From assembly GCA_016185915.1 (NCBI GenBank), contig JACPMP010000093.1:1-7835 (forward strand): a stretch of 7,835 nt of DNA. Reading direction: 5' to 3'. Both the position numbers and the translations under genes were made by a program. The notes beneath the pieces were generated by a model, which worked only from the letters and a program-made list of their open reading frames with translations, did no database searches and had not been told where the DNA came from. Below, piece by piece: positions 5,474 through 7,835 of the stretch; within the stretch, counting starts at the first letter, position 1; the number at the start of each line of letters is the position of its first letter. The DNA comes from Candidatus Woesearchaeota archaeon. GTDB lineage: Archaea > Nanobdellota > Nanobdellia > Woesearchaeales > GW2011-AR4.

Positions 5474-5710
5474 ATGGGATTAAAACAAATAAGTCTTACA
5501 ATACCTGAAAACCTTTTACAGGCATCCAGAGAATATTCTGAGCAGTTTGGCTACAAAAATGTGCAGGAATTCATTTTGGATTTGGTAAGGGACAATGTCA
5601 TGCTGAAGAATATCGAAAGATACAGGAAAATAGATAGAAGAATGAAAAAAGGTCTTGGAGTCAAAAAATTCAACCAAAAAGGTGCTGTTAAATACATTAA
5701 AGAACTGTAA
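5474..5710 (+). CDS. Ribbon-helix-helix antitoxin / repressor
   Basis: This is a small DNA-binding protein of 78 aa. Residues 4-10 (KQISLTI) form the strand that enters the DNA groove. Helix A runs about 12-25, the turn is FGYKN, and helix B is about 30-42 (VQEFILDLVRDNV), the usual ribbon-helix-helix layout of CopG/ParD/RelB-type antitoxins. The basic C-terminal tail (about 43-78) would contact the toxin. The toxin gene starts one base after this stop, the standard antitoxin-first order. The palindromic leader upstream is the likely autoregulatory operator. ATG 5474 is supported by the GAGG five bases before it and by the domain starting at once. Confidence 0.87.
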   Translation: MGLKQISLTIPENLLQASREYSEQFGYKNVQEFILDLVRDNVMLKNIERYRKIDRRMKKGLGVKKFNQKGAVKYIKEL

Positions 5711-5711
5711 A

Positions 5712-5966
5712 ATGGCTTATTCTATAGAGTTCAGCGCCGAGTTTGAGAAATCCATAAAAAAGCTCAAGAAAAAGGACAAAGCCGCATTTGAGCAGATACA
5801 AAATAAGCTTATCGAAATCGTTGAAAATCCTGAGCATTACAAGCCGTTAAGAAATATCTTAGCAGGGTATAGAAGGCTGCATTTTAGAAGCTTTGTGCTG
5901 ATTTACGCAATAGAAGGAAATGTTGTCAGGATTATATCTTTGGATCATCATGATAGGGCTTATTAG
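5712..5966 (+). CDS. relE: RelE/ParE-superfamily toxin (probable mRNA interferase)
   Basis: This 84-aa protein has the RelE fold pattern. A first strand SIEFSAEFEKSIKKL leads into two basic helices, followed by a PLRNILAGYRRLHF strand (R47, R54, R55), FVLIYAI, and a C-terminal VVRIISLDHHDRAY with R73, H79, H80 and Y84. RelE-type toxins cut mRNA in the ribosome A site; basic residues and a C-terminal Tyr are typical of active members. The paired ribbon-helix-helix protein is the presumed antitoxin, with a one-base gap between the genes, so they are co-transcribed. ATG 5712 is preferred; an upstream alternative start at 5655 would lie inside the antitoxin gene. ParE-type gyrase poison is a less likely alternative. 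Confidence 0.88.
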   Translation: MAYSIEFSAEFEKSIKKLKKKDKAAFEQIQNKLIEIVENPEHYKPLRNILAGYRRLHFRSFVLIYAIEGNVVRIISLDHHDRAY

Positions 5967-6009
5967 AAAAAGGAAAAAGTGATGATAAAGAAGTAAAACT
6001 ACTCATAAA

Positions 6010-6020
6010 TCTTTTTTGTA
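6010..6020 (+). terminator. T6 tract after the toxin gene
   Basis: TCTTTTTTGTA lies about 45 bp after the toxin stop, at the start of a non-coding stretch. It could end the toxin-antitoxin transcript. Confidence 0.35.
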
Positions 6021-6063
6021 TATCAATGATTGGCAGATAAAACTCGCTTTAACACATCTAACA

Positions 6064-6100
6064 AACTGTTAAACGGCAATTAAAACGGGGTTTAATAGTT
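6064..6100. repeat. Eleven-pair hairpin in the spacer after the toxin gene
   Basis: AACTGTTAAAC (6064-6074) pairs with GTTTAATAGTT (6090-6100) with one G-U wobble, around a 15-base loop. It sits in the 214-bp gap between the toxin and the surface-protein gene. Function is unknown: it could be a terminator-like RNA hairpin, an operator, or part of a mobile-element end. Confidence 0.5.
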
Positions 6101-6111
6101 GCATGCCATAC

Positions 6112-6135
6112 GTTAAATGCAATCAACCTCCAAGC
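6112..6135 (+). repeat. Left inverted-repeat block flanking the surface-protein gene
   Basis: GTTAAATGC (6112-6120) and TCAACCTCCAAGC (6123-6135) both reappear, inverted, on the other side of the gene at 6978-6986 and 6911-6923. GTTAAATGC also occurs in direct orientation at 5313-5321 over the Fic stop codon. Confidence 0.5.
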
Positions 6136-6143
6136 ACGTGAAG

Positions 6144-6158
6144 TGAATATTTATATAT
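6144..6158 (+). promoter_or_regulatory. BRE/TATA promoter of the surface-protein gene (leaderless)
   Basis: TGAATA is followed by TTTATATAT (6150-6158), centred 27 bp before the ATG at 6181. This is a canonical archaeal leaderless arrangement and indicates that the gene is transcribed. Confidence 0.75.
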
Positions 6159-6180
6159 CTATTAAAATATTCTAATTCGT

Positions 6181-6498
6181 ATGAGAAGATTAATGATTTT
6201 ACTGTTGTTAATTCTTATTCTAGTACCAACTATTCAAGGTAAAAAAACTGAAGATTTTATAGTTTATTCTGCTAATTTAATTTACAAAGATTGCAAAAAT
6301 AATGACATTCTTTTGAAGTACAACTTGACAAGAGCAAACGGAACTCAATTCACAACATTACCTTGGCCTTATGACCTAATTGATGTTTACAATATCTTCA
6401 ATGCATTTGTTAACATAGAAACTTATGAGCAGTGTAATATTGGTCCTTCAGGTAGGACTTGTTTTTCTGGGGGAAATTTAGGTGGATTGGGATTTTAA
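6181..6498 (+). CDS. Secreted/anchored surface protein of unknown family, N-terminal part (frame 1)
   Basis: I do not recognise the family. The product starts with a strong signal peptide (MRRLMILLLLILILVPTIQG, likely cut after G20). An extracellular-looking segment follows with Cys at 38, 85 and 94 and N-glycosylation sequons NLT (48-50) and NGT (53-55). This frame ends at TAA 6496-6498 after 105 residues. The adjoining -1 frame stays open to 6905 and encodes two membrane helices but has no ATG of its own until near its end. The two pieces therefore look like one 241-residue protein. A canonical slippery heptamer lies at 6474-6480 in the correct phase. The alternatives are a real frameshift mutation or a one-base sequence error. 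The strong leaderless promoter argues against long-dead sequence. Confidence 0.7.
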   Translation: MRRLMILLLLILILVPTIQGKKTEDFIVYSANLIYKDCKNNDILLKYNLTRANGTQFTTLPWPYDLIDVYNIFNAFVNIETYEQCNIGPSGRTCFSGGNLGGLGF

Positions 6499-6905
6499 AA
6501 TGTGGAGATAACATTCTGGACATAAATGGATTGGAATATGTTTGGAATGACTTAAAATTAGAAGTACCAAGAAATGTCAATAATATTGTATTACAAAATA
6601 GTGGGAATCTAATTCAGGGTTGGCAAAACTGCAACATTCAACAAAGTCAAGTCAATACAGAATTGAAGAATTGTACTATTGAACTAGGCACTATTAAAAT
6701 CAACTTACAAGAAGTAAAAGATGAAAACTTCTGGTTAAAATATGTATATCCTGCTCTTGCGTCTATTATACTTTCATTATTTAGTTACTTAGTTATAAAT
6801 CCATTCTCAAAAAAGAAGAAAAGATTGCTTTGGCTCATTATCTGTATGGCAGTTTTTTTAGCTATAAGTTATATCATTTCTTTTCTAATAATAGGAATTG
6901 TATAA
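6456..6905 (+). CDS. C-terminal part of the same surface protein (-1 frame): extracellular segment and two membrane helices
   Basis: This frame opens after a TAG at 6453-6455 and runs to TAA at 6903-6905. Joined at the slippery site it adds 141 residues: a Cys-containing segment (KCGDNILDING), a polar stretch with NCT and a possible coiled coil (about 150-183 of the joined protein), a first helix at about 189-207 (YPALASIILSLFSYLVI), a basic loop KKKKR, and a second helix at about 216-240. That topology completes the exported N-terminal part with a membrane anchor. No ATG precedes the last helix, and TTG 6459 lies inside the overlap with no promoter or ribosome site, so independent translation is unlikely. 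Confidence 0.6.
   Translation, partial: DLFFWGKFRWIGILKCGDNILDINGLEYVWNDLKLEVPRNVNNIVLQNSGNLIQGWQNCNIQQSQVNTELKNCTIELGTIKINLQEVKDENFWLKYVYPALASIILSLFSYLVINPFSKKKKRLLWLIICMAVFLAISYIISFLIIGIV
6474..6480 (+). other. Candidate -1 ribosomal frameshift heptamer A_AAT_TTA
   Basis: The bases AAATTTA are read in zero frame as ..A AAT TTA, the X_XXY_YYZ pattern of -1 slippage. Re-reading as AAA TTT leads exactly into the open -1 frame. The zero-frame stop is 16 bases downstream. No strong stimulatory hairpin was seen downstream; ATTTTAAAAT (6492-6501) is palindromic but weak. Confidence 0.4.
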
Positions 6906-7157
6906 TAAGCGCTTGGAGGTTGACTTCTTCGGAAAACTTTGTTTTACTCGACCCGTTGCACTCTCGCTTCGCTCGGGGCATTTAACAGGAATCCATATGT
7001 TTACTAAAATCAGCTCCCTCTATTTCATTCGTAACTGGCGGAGAATATAACAAGCGATTAAGCATTTCGCAGGGTCGCTTCGCTAAATTGCCAAGCATTT
7101 CCAATGATTTCTATTTCCAAACAAACCTTTTTATACCATTTTCTTTATCTTAATTCT
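6906..7157. other. Non-coding 252-bp spacer with mixed short repeats
   Basis: No convincing gene is seen. It contains the inverted block GCTTGGAGGTTGA (6911-6923) and GCATTTAAC (6978-6986), matching 6112-6135. TCGCTTCGCT is repeated directly at 6964-6973 and 7075-7084, and AAGCATTTC at 7060-7068 and 7093-7101. It is more GC-rich than the flanking spacers and ends in the promoter of the GTPase gene. Such patchy repeats suggest remnants of inserted DNA, but no element was recognised. Confidence 0.5.
7122..7135 (+). promoter_or_regulatory. BRE/TATA promoter of the GTPase gene (leaderless)
   Basis: CAAACC is followed by TTTATA (7130-7135), centred about 26 bp before the ATG at 7158. This spacing sets 7158 as the start rather than the in-frame ATG at 7104, which lies upstream of the box. 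Confidence 0.65.
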
Positions 7158-7835
7158 ATGCCACAACAATACAACATAAAGGATGTCAAACATCATGAAT
7201 CTGCTTATGACAGAAAAGTAAAAGAGCTGGAAGAGCAGCTTTCAACTACAAAATACAACAAAAAAACCCAGCATCATATCGGTTTAGTTAAAGCTCAATT
7301 AGCAAGGCTTAAGGAAGAATATCAAAAAAAGGCAGCGTCAAAAGGCAAAGGCGAGGGCTTTTCTGTCAAAAGAACAGGAGATGCAACTGCAATAATTGTT
7401 GGATTTCCAAGCGTTGGCAAATCAACATTGCTTAATGCAATAACAAATGCAGATTCCCCGGTTGGAGCATATGCTTTCACAACTCTAACCTGCATTCCTG
7501 GTTTAATGGAATACAACCATTCAAAAATACAAATTCTTGATGTTCCAGGTATTGTTGAAGGAGCTGCAACTGGAAGAGGCAGGGGAAAAGAGGTTCTTGC
7601 ATGCGCTCAAAGCGCTGATTTAGTAATTATTCTTCTTGATGTTTTTCACACAGAGCATTTTGAAGTTGTCAAAAAAGAAATCTATGAAACTGGATTGAGA
7701 ACAAACCAAAAGCCCCCATTAGTCAGGATTTCAAAAAAAGCAAGAGGGGGCATTGACATTGGAGCAACTGTAAAATGAACAAAAATGAATGAAGAAACAA
7801 TAGAAGCAATTCTGAAAGAATTCAGGTTGGACAAT
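7158..7835 (+). CDS. drg: DRG/Rbg-family (Obg-like) GTPase, interrupted by an in-frame TGA and cut by the window edge
   Basis: DRG proteins are translation-associated GTPases found throughout archaea and eukaryotes. After an N-terminal helical region (KKTQHHIGLVKAQLARLKEE at about 35-54) come the glycine-rich linker KGKGEGF, the P-loop GFPSVGKST (82-90), G2 in FTTLT (T109/T111), G3 DVPG (128-131) followed by the family's GRGRGKE, and LDVFHTEHFEVVKKEI. The frame reads ...DIGATVK and meets TGA at 7776-7778. It then continues without interruption for 19 codons to the edge as TKMNEETIEAILKEFRLDN, which is the expected DRG continuation. The family normally has Leu at the stop, so one base (TTA or TTG-type codon to TGA) accounts for it. 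G4 (NKxD) and TGS are beyond the window. TGA ends three other genes here, so a global recoding is unlikely. Confidence 0.85.

Noticed and set aside
5655..5711. Longer start for the RelE toxin inside the antitoxin gene
   Set aside because: It uses a non-ATG codon and adds residues with no counterpart in the family. ATG 5712, one base after the antitoxin stop, fits better.
7104..7157. ATG 7104 as start of the GTPase
   Set aside because: It lies upstream of the TATA box that is correctly placed for ATG 7158, and the added residues are not family-like.
7776..7778. Alternative genetic code or selenocysteine at the GTPase TGA
   Set aside because: TGA terminates the TrmB-like, chorismate mutase and transaldolase genes, and the position is normally Leu rather than Cys or Sec.
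1..7835. CRISPR arrays, tRNA, rRNA and transposase genes
   Set aside because: No regularly spaced repeats, cloverleaf with a T-loop signature, rRNA motif or transposase-like frame was seen on either strand.

Overview
The window looks like a piece of an AT-rich archaeal genome, most likely from a small-genome DPANN-type lineage such as Woesearchaeota or Pacearchaeota. That placement is inference. What the sequence shows directly is BRE/TATA boxes centred about 26-28 bp before several ATGs (leaderless promoters), T-rich terminators, a TrmB-type regulator, a transketolase split into two genes, a Methanocaldococcus-like AroQ chorismate mutase and a DRG-family GTPase. All convincing genes are on the + strand.

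The left half (1-4250) is central metabolism. It starts with the 3' end of a TrmB-like sugar regulator. A chorismate mutase follows and overlaps the N-terminal transketolase subunit by ATGA. Next come the C-terminal transketolase subunit, a five-helix EamA-type membrane protein and a TalC-type transaldolase whose active-site residues fit transaldolase rather than fructose-6-phosphate aldolase. Together these supply the non-oxidative pentose phosphate exchange reactions. They can make erythrose-4-phosphate, which links them to the aromatic pathway in which chorismate mutase acts.

The C-terminal transketolase gene is flanked by two copies of the same long intergenic element (about 1722-1858 and 2897-3067). 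The copies share conserved blocks, differ in loops, and keep their stems through compensating changes. The element has tandem G-A modules and two mutually exclusive pairings. It is the best candidate here for an undescribed structured RNA or regulatory repeat.

The right half (4251-7157) is accessory in character. It holds a self-inhibited (class II) Fic protein under a promoter framed by a perfect 12-bp inverted repeat, a ribbon-helix-helix/RelE toxin-antitoxin pair with a palindromic operator-like leader, and a secreted or anchored surface protein split over two frames at a canonical -1 slippery heptamer. Inverted repeats flank the surface-protein gene. The window ends in a DRG-type GTPase interrupted by an in-frame TGA just before the right edge. 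No tRNA, rRNA, CRISPR array or transposase was seen.
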